Part shown: positions 46,101 to 57,100 of the stretch, one piece after another
Position numbering within the stretch: the first letter of the stretch is position 1
Layout: each line of letters starts with the position of its first letter
Assembly: GCA_030685235.1 (NCBI GenBank)
Contig: MU839229.1
Coordinates: forward strand, 1-64,000
Source of the DNA: Copromyces sp. CBS 386.78
Taxonomy: Eukaryota > Ascomycota > Sordariomycetes > Sordariales > Sordariaceae
Reading direction: 5' to 3'
DNA: 64,000 bases
The notes under the pieces: generated by a model
What the model saw: the letters and a program-made list of their open reading frames with translations, nothing else
Told to the model about the DNA's origin: nothing
Databases searched by the model: none
Made by a program: the position numbers and the translations under genes

Positions 46101-48192
46101 TAATATTTTAACGTACTTTAAAGGAAGATAAGAAAGTAAATAGAGTAAATAATTATTAATTTTCGTAAATTCTTTAATATTGCCGCGGCTTAATCCTTCC
46201 TAACCCTGAAATTTAGGTCCTTTAAATTCTATTTTTTATTACATAAATTATTATTCTACCTTTCTTTAAATAATTAATATTATAATATTTACTACCCTCC
46301 GGCTGGTAAATATCTTTATTTAAATTCTTGCCCGGCTCTTAAATCGCTATAATATTGTAGGTTTCTTCTTATTCAAATAGCATTTTCCCTCTTTCGTACG
46401 ATTTCCCTATATTCTAATAGAATATTTTTAATTAAATTATTAATTACCTTATAAGAAGCTTCTTTCTAATTTAACAATAGGCTAGGGGGATATCGTTTCC
46501 TTAAAAGTAATAATAGTAATTAAAAGCGTAATAGTAATAGAATTAGTACAAGTACGGTCGCCTATATTCTAAGAACAGGTATAAATATTTATCGGGTTTA
46601 TATTTACGGGTTTCGGCTAAGAACCACTTCTAATTATTTTAGAGTAACTTCTTTTTCCTCCTCTTATAAATAGTTTTTCTAAAATTATAATTAAATAGGA
46701 ATTAGAGGGGGCGTTAAGGATTATAATATCTTCCTCCGTTTTTATCGTTAATTCTAATATTAATTTAATTAGTCCTTTACGAATAATAAAGTCGTAAAGC
46801 CTTTTAATATAATCGATTAATACTTTCGTATAAATTATTTTTACGAATAGGTATCGCTTTTTATTAAAGGCGAAATACCCCGACTTCTTATATAATTTAT
46901 AAAAAATTAAGGAATTATTTTTATTCGAAGGGTAATTTTCTTTTCCTATACGCGGCCCTTTATATTTAATTTTATTATAATGGTTATAAACGTCCTCTTA
47001 GCGATAGAATTTCGCTATATATTCGAAATATTAATATTTAAAATATTATTAGGCAAAGGCCGTAATTTAGAATAGTTTATATACGTATACGTTATTATTT
47101 TAATGGAAAAAGTTCTCTTAAAAGAAAATTGCGGTCTTCGCAATCGCGACTTCTACTAAGAATATTCTTCTTTCCTCCCCTTCGTATTTTTTTTAAAGTT
47201 TAGCCCGAATAATCTCCGCCTCCTTATTCTTTTCCTTTATTTCTTATATAACCGATTCTGATTATTTTATATCGATATTAGCCTATAAAATTCCCTTAAT
47301 TAAAACGGCTATAGTATTTAAGGATATAATGGCCTCTTTTCTAAAGACCTTTTTAGCCTATATTTAATACTTCTAATATTAATCCCTAATTAATTTATTG
47401 AAAATAATTACGTAATTTCCGTTTATTACTATTTTAGTAGCCGCGTAGATTATTCTATACGGGTTTTCCTTTAAAGTATTTTTAATGGCCTACTTTATAT
47501 TATCGTTCGAATATATAGTAAATTCGGCGGTAATTTAGGCCCCTTTAATAATAAATTAATATTCGTAGTTAGAAAGAATAAACTTCTTAATAATAATAGT
47601 AAATAAATTGTAGAAGGTAATATTAACCCTATCTAGCGATTTCCGAATAATATTAACCTATTTCTTCGGCGCTTTTTAAGTATCCTTCTTCATTTTTTTC
47701 GAAATAAATTTCTTTAAATTATCGAAATCTTTCTTAGTAATAAATTAGGCCTTAGCAGCCTTATCTACTTTAAATATTTTAGACCTATTTTTCTTCGTAA
47801 AAGTTTTTACGAATTCGAAAAAGAATTTTTAAATTTAGCGACGGTTATCGGTTGTTACCGTAGTATAATCTATAGTTTTATTCGCTATAGCGATAAATCT
47901 CTTTATAGTTTTATTATCTTGCTTTATTTTCTCCGAAGTTTTTATAGTAAGTGCGGCGTCGAGGTCGTTATATTTTAAAATACTTCCGAGGGGGTTGTAA
48001 ACGCTATTTTCGAACCTATTCGCACTTCCGTCAATTATTATTAGTAACGACGGCTTAACGCTATCGCTATAGTCGTCGTAGGATATCGCGGAGGGGGTAA
48101 ATGACCTTTCTGAGTCGATTACCGTTGTCGGTTTTCGTTTTGGAGCACTTCCTGACCAGAAATCGGCGTTTCCGGTTTCGGCGTCGTTTTTC
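46101..48192 (-). pseudogene. L2 ORF1 (gag-like)
   Basis: Minus strand, in frame from the 5' end: SERSFTPSAISYDDYSDSVK near 48090, NPLGSILKYND near 47990, KRFIAIANKTIDYATVTT near 47870. Matches L1 and L3 block for block. No ATG is visible at the extreme 5' end. Function as RNA-binding ORF1p is inferred from position. Confidence 0.72.
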
Positions 48193-48206
48193 CCTAAATT
48201 CGAATA

Positions 48207-49400
48207 GTAATACTTATTTTTAGGTTATTAAAGACCGGTTTAATAAGAATATTATCTTTAAACCGATACTATTTATAAACGCTAAATTTTGTATATAGTA
48301 GTTCTTATAGTACTTCGTTAAATATTATAGTATTTTTAAATTTATTATTAGTAATTATAAATTTAATTAGACGAACTACTTTTAAACGAAGCTTTATAAA
48401 TTCCTTAATATTAAACGGCTTTTTAATATTATTTATTACTTTTAACATAATAATAGCCCTAAATATATAAATTAAGAGATTTACGCCTACCTTTGAGCGG
48501 TCGTTAACTACGTTTAAAATAATTAGAACAAATAGTATCTAATAATTTAATTAACTATTAATAGCCGTATTAATATTTCGATTAATATAAACCTTTTCTT
48601 TACTACTTACGGATTTAATATAGAATTACCGGTTTCTATTATCGAGGAACTTATAAGCGGACCTCCGTTCTTCTCTTCCGAAAAGCGAGCCTATTAATTC
48701 GTTGAGAAATTGTAGTAAATTACAGACTTATATTAAGTTATTATAGTAGTAGCCGTTTAATAGTACAAAAAGTTCGCTAATTAGTATTATTAATTAGTTG
48801 AGCGTTTTGAAATCGGGGATAAGGTTTAATTTAATTTTAAAAATTATAATACCGATTGCTCTAAGAAGAAATTAAATTAGTTATATACGAAATATACGGT
48901 TTCAAAAGTCCTGTTTCTATACGTTATAGAGTTCTTTAACCTTCTTCGAGCTATTTATGACGTATTCTACGTAAATTTTCTACAACGTACCGCCCGAAAT
49001 CCGCTATTAGGATAGAAAGTTACTAATGATTAGCTGCTAGTTATAGAGGTAGAAGGAGAATTTAAATAGTAAATGGAGGAGATTTTTTATATACTTACTA
49101 ATTATAAGCGAGGGTGATTAGTTAAGGAAGTTTTAATTAAGTAGAAGGGGTATTATAATTCTATTTAGGAACTTTTAGAAGAGTTTAAAAAGACGAGGGC
49201 ATTTAATAAGTTCGAAAGTAAATACGGAATAGAAAATATTAATAATAGGCCGGTTAACTGATAGGTTAAAAACTTTCCCTTAAAAAATTTTATAAGTAGA
49301 ATAAAGTTAATTAATTACGGAATTATAGAAAAAGAATCGGTTCGCAGTATTAGAAAAAGTTTAAGATTAATTAGGGCAAAGCCCCGAAAATACTAAATAT
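48207..49400 (+). pseudogene. G5 pol, second part (integrase, chromodomain)
   Basis: Continuation after L2. Integrase region about 48210-48700 (TAYGF-like FTTYGFNIELPV near 48605). C-terminal segment GDKV.FNFKNYNTDCSKKKL near 48820-48880, then IEFFNLLRAIYDVFYVNFL near 48930. A chromodomain follows near 49040-49200: EVEGEFK..MEEIFYILTNY and VKEVLIK.KGYYNSI.ELLE, matching Y-L-V-K-W-K-G-Y..E.TWEP. It then reads NKFESKYG. This puts G5 in the chromovirus clade. Broken by stops. Confidence 0.85.
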
Positions 49401-49499
49401 CTTTTATAATATTATTTCTTAACAAGTCTTTTATAACTTAGTTAATATTAATTTCTATCCTCCTTCCTCTAATTATATTTATATTAGTAATAGTATATA

Positions 49500-50473
49500 G
49501 GTTATACGGGGTAGGGCGAATATTTTCGGTACGGGGTAGGGAGAGTAGGGACGGTAGAGGGTAGATTCTATTAGACGGGCGAATATTAAAGGGTAGATAA
49601 GTAGTATCCTATTGCGAGAACCTACTAGGGCTCGAAGTTTTTTTAAGCCGTTTAGCGGCGGCGCTACTATAAGTGCGCGCTTAGCGCTTAGGAATAGCGG
49701 AAGGCCTAGCGGTATTTTCGGCAACGATAGGGGCGGCGAGAATAGCGGTAGTAGGGGCGGTGGGAGTAGTAGTAGTAGGGGCGGTGGGAGTAGTAGTAGT
49801 AGGGGCGGGGGAAGAGGTAATAGCAGCGGCGGCAGTTCTCTCTTTGCGTTCCTTTTAATCGTTATAAGTATTTATTATATTATTAAAGTTACATTAGACG
49901 GCGATATTAACGACCTATTCAATAAACTTTATACGTTCTTTAAAAGCAGTTATCCTCCCCTTAAATTTAACGAATTCGGTTACCTAATCCTTAAAAATTT
50001 AAACTTCGGCGATTAGGGAAGACAATAAACTTTTGAATCCGGTAGAAAAGGATTATTAGCAGGCCGCGATAAATTCGAATCTAATTTAAATTTAAGAATT
50101 ATTAGTAGAATTAATAAATATAAGGGCGGATTAATAGGAAGGGAAAAATTTACGTAAAGATACCAATATTTTCAATTTCCTTTATAGTTATTAAATAATT
50201 AAACGTTTTAAAAGTGGCGATAAATAATTTGCATTTAGGACTTAACATATATTTTACTATATACTAGGCGGTAAAAAACTTTTAAGCTTATCCCGGCGTC
50301 GGTTTATAGGGCTTTTTAGCGTGCTAGTACGCTAAATACATAGTGGCCGCATTATCGGCTGCGGAGGTAATATAATTATACCTATTAAATAGGTAATATA
50401 TATATTAATTTGCGAGCAGAGTAGCGGCGGCGGCGATAGCGGCGGTAATAGTAGCCTTAGTAGTAGTCTTTCT
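49500..50473 (-). pseudogene. Antisense ORF-X of G5 (unknown)
   Basis: Frame on the strand opposite to pol, between integrase and the (missing) 3' LTR. Read from 50473 down: KTTTKATITAAIAAAA, YNYITSAADNAATMYLAY, KFFTA.YIVKYMLSPKCKLF, a charged probably coiled segment (VKFKGRITAFKERIKFIE), a Pro/Thr repeat (PAPTTTTPTAPTTTT) coded by a 24 bp tandem array, then ARTYSSAAAKRLKKTSSPSR. The same frame with the same order occurs in G4. Gln positions are TAA/TAG. The plus-strand frame at 49612-50016 is its shadow. Function unknown. Confidence 0.6.
49753..49810 (+). repeat. 24 bp tandem repeat in ORF-X
   Basis: AGGGGCGGTGGGAGTAGTAG plus TAGT, two perfect copies and a partial third. Codes for Pro-Thr-rich repeats on the minus strand. 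Length is a multiple of three, so frame is kept. Confidence 0.93.
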
Positions 50474-50707
50474 TGTAAGGGGTGCAGTACAGTTGACAAA
50501 GGTGCTAGCTTAAACGATCGATAAGGTTCTACGAAGAAAGAAAGAGAAGAAGGGTACTTATAGAGTAGGCGGCTAGCTAGCTATCCTTTTTAAGGGATAT
50601 ATAGTGTACAGGCTATAAGGAGGGGTTGCCGGCACGGTAGCGTTGCTAGTACGGCAGTTCGCCTAGCGATTACCAAGTATACAACTACGGGTATTAGCCC
50701 TATAATA
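50474..50707 (-). mobile_element. 3' LTR of gypsy G4
   Basis: 234 bp on the minus strand, TATTATAGGGCTAATACCCG to GCACCCCTTACA. A long polypurine tract lies just upstream on the minus strand, so this is a 3' LTR of an element lying to the right. Same family as the G5 LTR. It truncates ORF-X of G5, so G4 inserted into G5. The 5 bp TSD partner would lie outside the window. Confidence 0.85.
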
Positions 50708-50729
50708 TTAACCCCCCCCTCCTCCTCCA
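50708..50729 (-). promoter_or_regulatory. Polypurine tract of G4
   Basis: Minus strand GGAGGAGGAGGGGGGGTTAA next to the LTR; fixes the minus orientation of G4. Confidence 0.85.
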
Positions 50730-51194
50730 ATTAATAGCTAGATATATAACCGTAATAAGTTATATATATCCTAAATATCAAACGATAAACCTCCTTCCCT
50801 TCTAATTGCGCGGTGTATTTTATTTATTTATAAATTTCTCTCCCTCTTTCCCTCCTCCTTTTCTTTCCTCCTTCAATTATCATTATATTGTATTATAAAT
50901 ATCCCCCCCTATCGTTCAACCTTCTAATATAACTATTGTAATTATTACCCCCCTCCTATTATTTTTTTCTCTTATTTATTCTTATACTCCCGTAATTACT
51001 ACTACGTTGCTTATTAATTTTACCCTACTCTTATATCTACCCGCTAACCGCTTACCCAAATTAATATAATTATTAAAATATCTAGCTTTACCTGTAACCT
51101 TAATATAATATAAGACTTTTTTCTAATAATTTTATCGTATATAATAATAATTGTAATAATTATTTTTATTGTCGCCTATTCCCCCGACCCCGAC
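50730..51194 (-). other. G4 region between ORF-X and polypurine tract
   Basis: Pyrimidine-rich on the plus strand. The ORF-X frame can be followed through its last ~35 bases (LLSPIPPTPT) up to the TRIM insertion. The rest shows no recognisable gene; it may be the 5' leader of ORF-X or the 3' non-coding part of G4. Confidence 0.5.
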
Positions 51195-51417
51195 TGTCAT
51201 GGGGCTAGAGCCCTGGGGTTAGACCTGGTTGATACTAGGTCCGTAAAGCTTGCGAAGGCTCTGGTTCGGCTGCCCCGGCCTTGGCACTGCGGTCCTTAAA
51301 ACCCTTTTCTAGATTGCACCTTCTATGCAGTCTTTCCTTCCTTTTCTTCCTTATTAAATATAGCTTTTCAACCTTACACGACTGCTCGCTGCGCCTTACT
51401 TTTGCAGACCCGTTATA
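51195..51417 (+). repeat. 5' LTR of the TRIM-like element
   Basis: TGTCATGGGGCTAGAGCCC to CAGACCCGTTATA. Includes a perfect stem GACCTGG/CCAGGTC in the other copy (here one arm mutated: ACTAGGTC). Confidence 0.95.
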
Positions 51418-52904
51418 TTATATTTGACCCTTTTTTTAACCCCTATTGTCGCCGCTATTATTCTCTCGCAAGTACGCCCAAAGAGCCTCCCTCTATCGCC
51501 TTGCTTGCGATACCCCGTCGTTTTCGTTACTTAATAATAACCTTTTCGCCGTCGCTCTTATCCCTTAGCGATAGTACCCCTTTCTCTACGTCTCTATTAG
51601 TAAGTTGAAAAAGTCTCTATTACTCTCGCTCCCGCAAATTCTAGCGATACCTCTTTTTCTCGCTTTGCTCGATCTACCTCGTTCGCTTACGATCAAGCCA
51701 GATTTCTGCTGTCCGGACTCCCGTCCTTCTTAATAATAGTACTAAGATCCCGAACGTTCAAGCTCCCCGTAGAAGGATTCGCCTCTTTGCGATATAGGCT
51801 CATCGCCTGCCCTTCGCCGTTGTCCGTTCTTGACGGCAACACCTCGCCTTTAGCGATACGGGTATACCGCCTGCCTTTCGCTCGCTACTACGATATAAGT
51901 TATTCGCCTACCTTTTCGCTTGCTGTCCTTTCCGTTAGATAGTAATACGTTCTTTTGGCCTCTGCCGTCGTAGGTACGCCGCGGTTGACGATGAGGTCCT
52001 TTTGATACTTCGATTACGATTTTGGTAATAAGGAGGAGGAGGAGGAGAGAAGGGAGGTGGTAATAATGCTCTAGTCTACGGAGCATGCTAATTATATAAG
52101 ATGATATTAGTCTATCTCGACCCAGTAGGGGCCCAGACGGTTATAATTTCAAATAATTAAGAGGAGGAGTTTATAGATTGAGTAATTATTGTATCGCTAG
52201 ATGGTAACGCCCTAATAAGACTACGGTGGAGGGAGTGCTAGATTGGGGATTTAAAAGGAGGAGTTTCCGGTAGTTAGGAAGGGCGACGCTATTAAAACGA
52301 CGGAAATGCTGGTTATTTACCGCTTATTAATAGCGTAGTAAGTCCTTATATTGTTTACCCTTTTACATGTAGCCAGTTAGAAGTTGGTGTCTGCTATAAA
52401 ACGCAACCGCAGGAGGGTAGCAAATGTAATATTTCGTAGGTATATTAATTACTAGGGTTATTTTTAGTAAGAAGTTTAGTAGAGTCGCTAATGAAAGATA
52501 GTTCTTATTGGTAGGAGAAGTAGAGCGATACGAAGCATTGGGTGATGGCCGTGATTTAATTATTAATCGGGTATAGATTTACAACGCGGTAGAAGAGGTT
52601 CTTAGATAGGTACGGTCTAAATATGTTCCCTAAGTAAGTTTTGGTGCTTGGGCTATTGGGCGTAGCTTTGTGAGGGTAGGTGCTTGGCGAAGTACTGCTA
52701 ATTTGGGTAGTAAGTAGGTGGTTGTGTAGCGTTTATTTAGGGGTTTAGATAGTGATAATTCTTTTTTGGTGTTGTTGATTCTTCCCCGTACGGTGGGCGT
52801 TTGGTTGGGCGCGGTTGTTGATGGATTTCGTCGTTTTTCGTGTAATTAGCTGTTTGGTGCTTAGTGCGGTGGACCGGTCTCCCTAAGGGGGAGAAGGGGG
52901 GTAA
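51418..52904 (+). other. Interior of the TRIM-like element
   Basis: No recognised domain. Several short frames on both strands (for example minus 51850-52086), none with gypsy motifs. The plus-strand stretch 52400-52850 reads fairly openly (GAWAIGRSFVRVGAWRSTA) and could be a decayed coding relic. The first half is pyrimidine-rich with repeated TAGCGATA. The last 20 bases are the polypurine tract. Confidence 0.5.
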
Positions 52905-53127
52905 TGTTATGGGGTTAGAGCCCTGGGGTTAGACCTGGTTGATACCAGGTCCGTAAAGCCTGCGAAGGCTCTGGTTCGGCTGCCCCGGCCTTGGCACTGC
53001 GGTCCTTAAAACCCTTTTCCAGACTGCACCTTCTGTGCAGTCTTTCCTTCCTTTTCTTCCTTGTCAAATATAGCTTTTCAACCTTACACGACTGCTCGCT
53101 GTGCCTTACTCTTGCAGACCCGTTACA
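52905..53127 (+). repeat. 3' LTR of the TRIM-like element
   Basis: TGTTATGGGGTTAGAGCCC to CAGACCCGTTACA; int act terminal CA. GACCTGG-TTGATA-CCAGGTC stem is perfect here. Confidence 0.95.
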
Positions 53128-53132
53128 CCGAC

Positions 53133-54190
53133 TCCCGCCCCCCGTAAATGTACTATCCTTAAGCCGGTCTAAATCCGGCCGAATACTACTACTACCGGAA
53201 TTAATAGAAAAACTACTACTAAGGCCGCTATTACCGCCGCTACTGGTACCGCCGCCGCTCCGTTCATAAATTAATATATATATTATTTATTTAACGGGTA
53301 TAATTATATTACCTCTGCCGCCGATAATATAATCACTATATATTTAGCGTACTAATATATTAAAAAGCCTTGTAAGCCGACGTTAAGATAGGCCTAGAAA
53401 TTTTTTACCGCTTAATATATAGTAAAATATATTCCGGGTCCTAAATATAAATTATTTATTACCGCTTTTAAAATACTTTGTTATTTAATAATTATAAAAG
53501 AAGCTAAAGGTATTGGTATCCCTATATAAATTTTTCCTTCCTACCCAATCCGTTCCTATATTTATTATTTCTATTAATAGTTTTTAGGCGCGAATTGGCC
53601 TTAAAACGGTCGCCCGCTAACCGTCCCCTTCTATTAAAGTCGAAGGTCCGTTATTTTTTCTAACGGCCGAGGTTCAATCCTTAAAAGATTAAGTAGTCGA
53701 ACTTTTTAAATTTAAGGGGAGGATAGCGGCCCTTAAGGATAATATAGGGTCGGTCGAATAAGTAACCGACGTTACTATTTAACGTAATTTTAATAAATTA
53801 ATAAATATTTATAACGTTTAAAAAAAGAAGGAGTATAAAGAGAAAACTACCGCTACCCCTATTGCCGCCCCCGCTACCCTTACTACTATTATTCCCGTTG
53901 CCCTTATTATAGCCGCCGTTTCTACCTTCGCTAAAAACGTTGCTAGAAATGGGGAAGGGTCTTCTACCGCTCTTAAACGCCGCGTATATACTTATAGTAG
54001 TACTACTACTAAACGGTTTAAATAGACTTTAAGCCCTAGTAAGTTAGTATAATAAGATATAAATTATTTACCTTTCGGTATCCGTCCTTCGGCTAAGATC
54101 CGCCCGCTACTATTCCTATTATCGCTACTATGCTTTAAGAACGTCCGCTTATAAAAGCCTTATAACCTCTATACTTTTACTAATACGAAT
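53133..54190 (+). pseudogene. Antisense ORF-X of G4 (unknown)
   Basis: Opposite strand to G4 pol. It follows the same frame as ORF-X of G5: KTTTKAAITAATGTAAAPF near 53210, YNYITSAADNIITIYLAY, KFFTA.YIVKYIPGPKYKLF near 53400, EVQSLKD.VVELFKFKGRI near 53670, RNFNKLINIYNV.KKKEYKE near 53800, a Thr/Ala/Pro stretch, then RRVYTYSSTTTKRFK near 53985 and LPFGIRPSAKIRP near 54075. Coordinated frame retention with mostly C/T and G/A differences supports real past coding. The TRIM element interrupts its N-terminal part. Function unknown; not gag of G4, which would lie on the minus strand near the 5' LTR. Confidence 0.6.
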
Positions 54191-57100
54191 ATAATTAGAA
54201 AAAGGAAAATTGAGATTAATATTAATTAAGTAATAGAAAATTTATTAAGAAATAACGTTATAAAGGATATTTAGTAAGTTTAAGGCTTTATTCTACTTAA
54301 TTTTAAACTTTTCCTAATATTGTTTATTAATTATTCCCCTTTATTATTTCGTTCTATAATTCCGTAATTAATTAGCTTTATTCCGTTTATAAAATCCTTG
54401 GGAAGAAAATTTTTAACTTATTAAATAATTAGTCCGTTATTAGTATCCGCCGCTCTATATTTACCTTCGAACTTATTAAATACTTTTATTTCTTTAAATT
54501 CTATTAAAGGCTCCTAAGTAGGATTGCGGTACCCCTTTTATTTAACTAAAATTTTATAGATAAGTCCCCCTTTCCTATAGTTAGTAAATACGTAAAGGAT
54601 TTCTTTTATTTATTATTCGAATTCTCTTTCTACTTTTATAATTAGTGGCTAATTATCGGTAAGCCTCTATTCTAGTAGCCGATTTTAAGCTACCTACCGT
54701 AGAAAATTTATATAGAAGACGTTATAGATAGTTCGAAGGAGATTAAAGAATTTTATAACGTATAGAGATAGGACTTTCGAAACTGTGTACTTCGTATATA
54801 ATTAATTTAATTTCTTTTTAAAGTGGTTAATATTATAATTCTTAAGGTTAAACTAGACCTTATCCCCGATTTAGAAACGCTCGGCTAATTAATAATACTA
54901 ATTAGCGAACTTCTTTTACTACTAAACGGCTACCGTTATAATAACTTTTATTATAATTTCTTAACGGATTAGTAGGCTTGCTTTTCGGAAGAGAGGAGCG
55001 GGGGTCCGTTTGTAGGTTTATCGATAATAGAAATTGGTAATTCTACGTCAAATCTGTAAGTAGTAAAGAAGGGGCTTATATTAATTAAGAGAAAGTCTTT
55101 TCGCACCGTCGTAAATGTCTTTTCGCACCGTTATCAAAAAAGGCTTTTAGAGGTAACTTAGCCAAACTAAGGCCGTAGCATATAAAAAGTACATCGAAAT
55201 TTTTATTTATTTTCCTTCTACAATATAATATGTCCGGCGTACCTAGGCGCCCTCTATAGCCCTCAATACACAATAAAAGAAAAAAGAACTATTTATTTAC
55301 TTTAAATTTGGAATATTTATATTGAGTCTTTCCTTTAAGTAGATACGTCTACGGCAACTAGACTATAAAATAGAGTAGAAAATTACAAAAATTCTAGTAC
55401 CATTTTCATACTAACAACTTCTTTTTTAGCAAAGTTATACTTAGTAGTATTTTGGACGACGGTATATAAAGATATTTGCGACGGTGCGAAAAGACTTTCT
55501 CTTAATTAAAGTATTAATACGGTTATTAATAATTAATTGAGCTATTAAATATTATTTATCCTAATTATTTTAAATATAATTAACGACCGTTTAAAAGTAA
55601 GTGTAAATTTCTTAATTTATTTGCTTAGGGCTATTATCGGTTTAAGGGTAATAAATAATATTAAAAAGCCGTTTAATATTAAGGAATTTATAGAACTTCG
55701 CTTAAAAGCGGTTCGTTTAATTAGAATTATAATCGCTAACGATAAATTTAAAAATACTATAATATTTAACGAAGTACTATAAGAACTATTCTATATAAAA
55801 TTCAATATTTATAGACGGTATCGGTTTAAAAATAATGTTTTTACTAAATTAGTCTTTAATAATTTAAAAATAAGTATTACTATTCGAATTTAGGAAGTTT
55901 ATAATAAAATCTATTTAAATAATATTTAATAGGGCGGTATTAACTTTTAGATAGAGAAGCCCCAATCCTTATTTAGGCCCTAATCGGGTTAGGGTTATAC
56001 GTATATATATAATTTTCGAGCGGTTTATTTTAATAAGACCGTTATAATACGCCAACCTTTCGTAAAAGATTGTACTAAACCTAGCTAATTAGTAAATCCC
56101 CTATTTACTAACCTACGTACGTCCCCTATCTTTAGATTTAATTATTTCGAATATGCTTTTTTTATTAACGTAACCTTTATTTAATTAAAATCCTTCTTTA
56201 TAATTAAATTAGTTATAAATACTAGAATAAGCTAGAATTGCTCGTACGTACGTAAATATTAATCGCAAATATTATTCAATTGTAATAATTTATTAACTTT
56301 CTAAAATTCTATAGGATTGCGCGTATCGTATATATTTTAGTTATTTTCATATATATATAATAGTTTCGAAATTACTATATAAATAATAAATTACTACGAA
56401 GTTTTATGTTAAAGCCTATAATATTAGGGCTTAAATAGGGATTAGGGCCTCTCTATCTAAAGGCTAGTACCGCCCTATCAAATACTATTTAAATTTCTCT
56501 ATTAAATTATTCCGAGATTAATAATAATTATAAGAGACCTTATTTTATTTTCTCTAAATTTTTATAAAATTATAAATATAATAATTGTAGAGGAATTATT
56601 AAATATAAACCCTTAGGAACGGCTAATAAAAATATTAAATAAATACTATTATAATACTTTTTCTTTTTAAGTAGCCGAAGATATAAGAATTATAAATAAT
56701 TTAAATAAGAATTATACGGAGGGTATAAATTATTAAAATTAGTCCGAAAAGTTAATAGAATTGGATTTAATATAAATAAGCGTTCTAAAGATTTAAAGGC
56801 GGCCCTAATAATAGAACCGGTTACAGGAATCGATATTATAATCGGCAATTTATATTTTAAATTTTAAAGAAGGGTCGAAGTACTATTTATTATTCTAAAT
56901 TACTATTTTAATTTACTAATATAAAGAGTTTTTAAAGGCCGTTTAATTTTAAAACTATTATAAATCCGGATTTTCAAATACTTTCGCACCCTCCTTCCTA
57001 ATATAAACGATTTAAGAAGTGGAAATATAAAGCGGGCTATAAAATTTATAAACGGAATTTAATATTATTTATAAATCGTAGGATTCGAAATTCTATTGGG

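Larger units (their letters stand above)
41155..48192 (-). mobile_element. Full-length Tad-like LINE L2 (7.04 kb with insert)
   Basis: Flanked by a 14 bp TSD CCTAAATTCGAATA (41141-41154, 48193-48206), inserted in G5 pol. (ATT)n tail at the left; GACGCCGAAACCGG start at the right. Endonuclease block VGDYNFHYPN at 46007-46040, retaining a His lost in L1. RT block IGFTNNTNII at 44121-44156. ORF1 at the 5' end with GNADFWSGSAPKRKPTTVID near 48130-48180. A 240 bp LINE stub is nested at 45404-45643. Same structure as L1, independently RIP-mutated. Confidence 0.92.
51195..53127 (+). mobile_element. TRIM-like short LTR element, 1,933 bp, almost unmutated
   Basis: LTRs of exactly 223 bp (51195-51417, 52905-53127) with TG...CA ends, a perfect 5 bp TSD CCGAC (51190-51194, 53128-53132) and a polypurine tract AAGGGGGAGAAGGGGGGTAA before the right LTR. 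The ~1.49 kb interior has no gag or pol motif I can recognise. About a dozen LTR differences, all C/T or G/A. It interrupts ORF-X of G4. GC content well above its surroundings: one of the youngest insertions here. Likely non-autonomous. Confidence 0.93.

Noticed and set aside
49612..50016. Plus-strand 134-codon Gly/Ser-rich frame as a gene
   Set aside because: It is antisense to ORF-X, whose frame is conserved in G4; the plus frame is not kept there.
33970..50707. The two similar ~230 bp ends in opposite orientation as terminal inverted repeats of one giant element
   Set aside because: The right one has a polypurine tract on its outer (right) side and pol to its right on the minus strand. 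The left one heads plus-strand gag-pol. They are a 5' LTR of G5 and a 3' LTR of G4.
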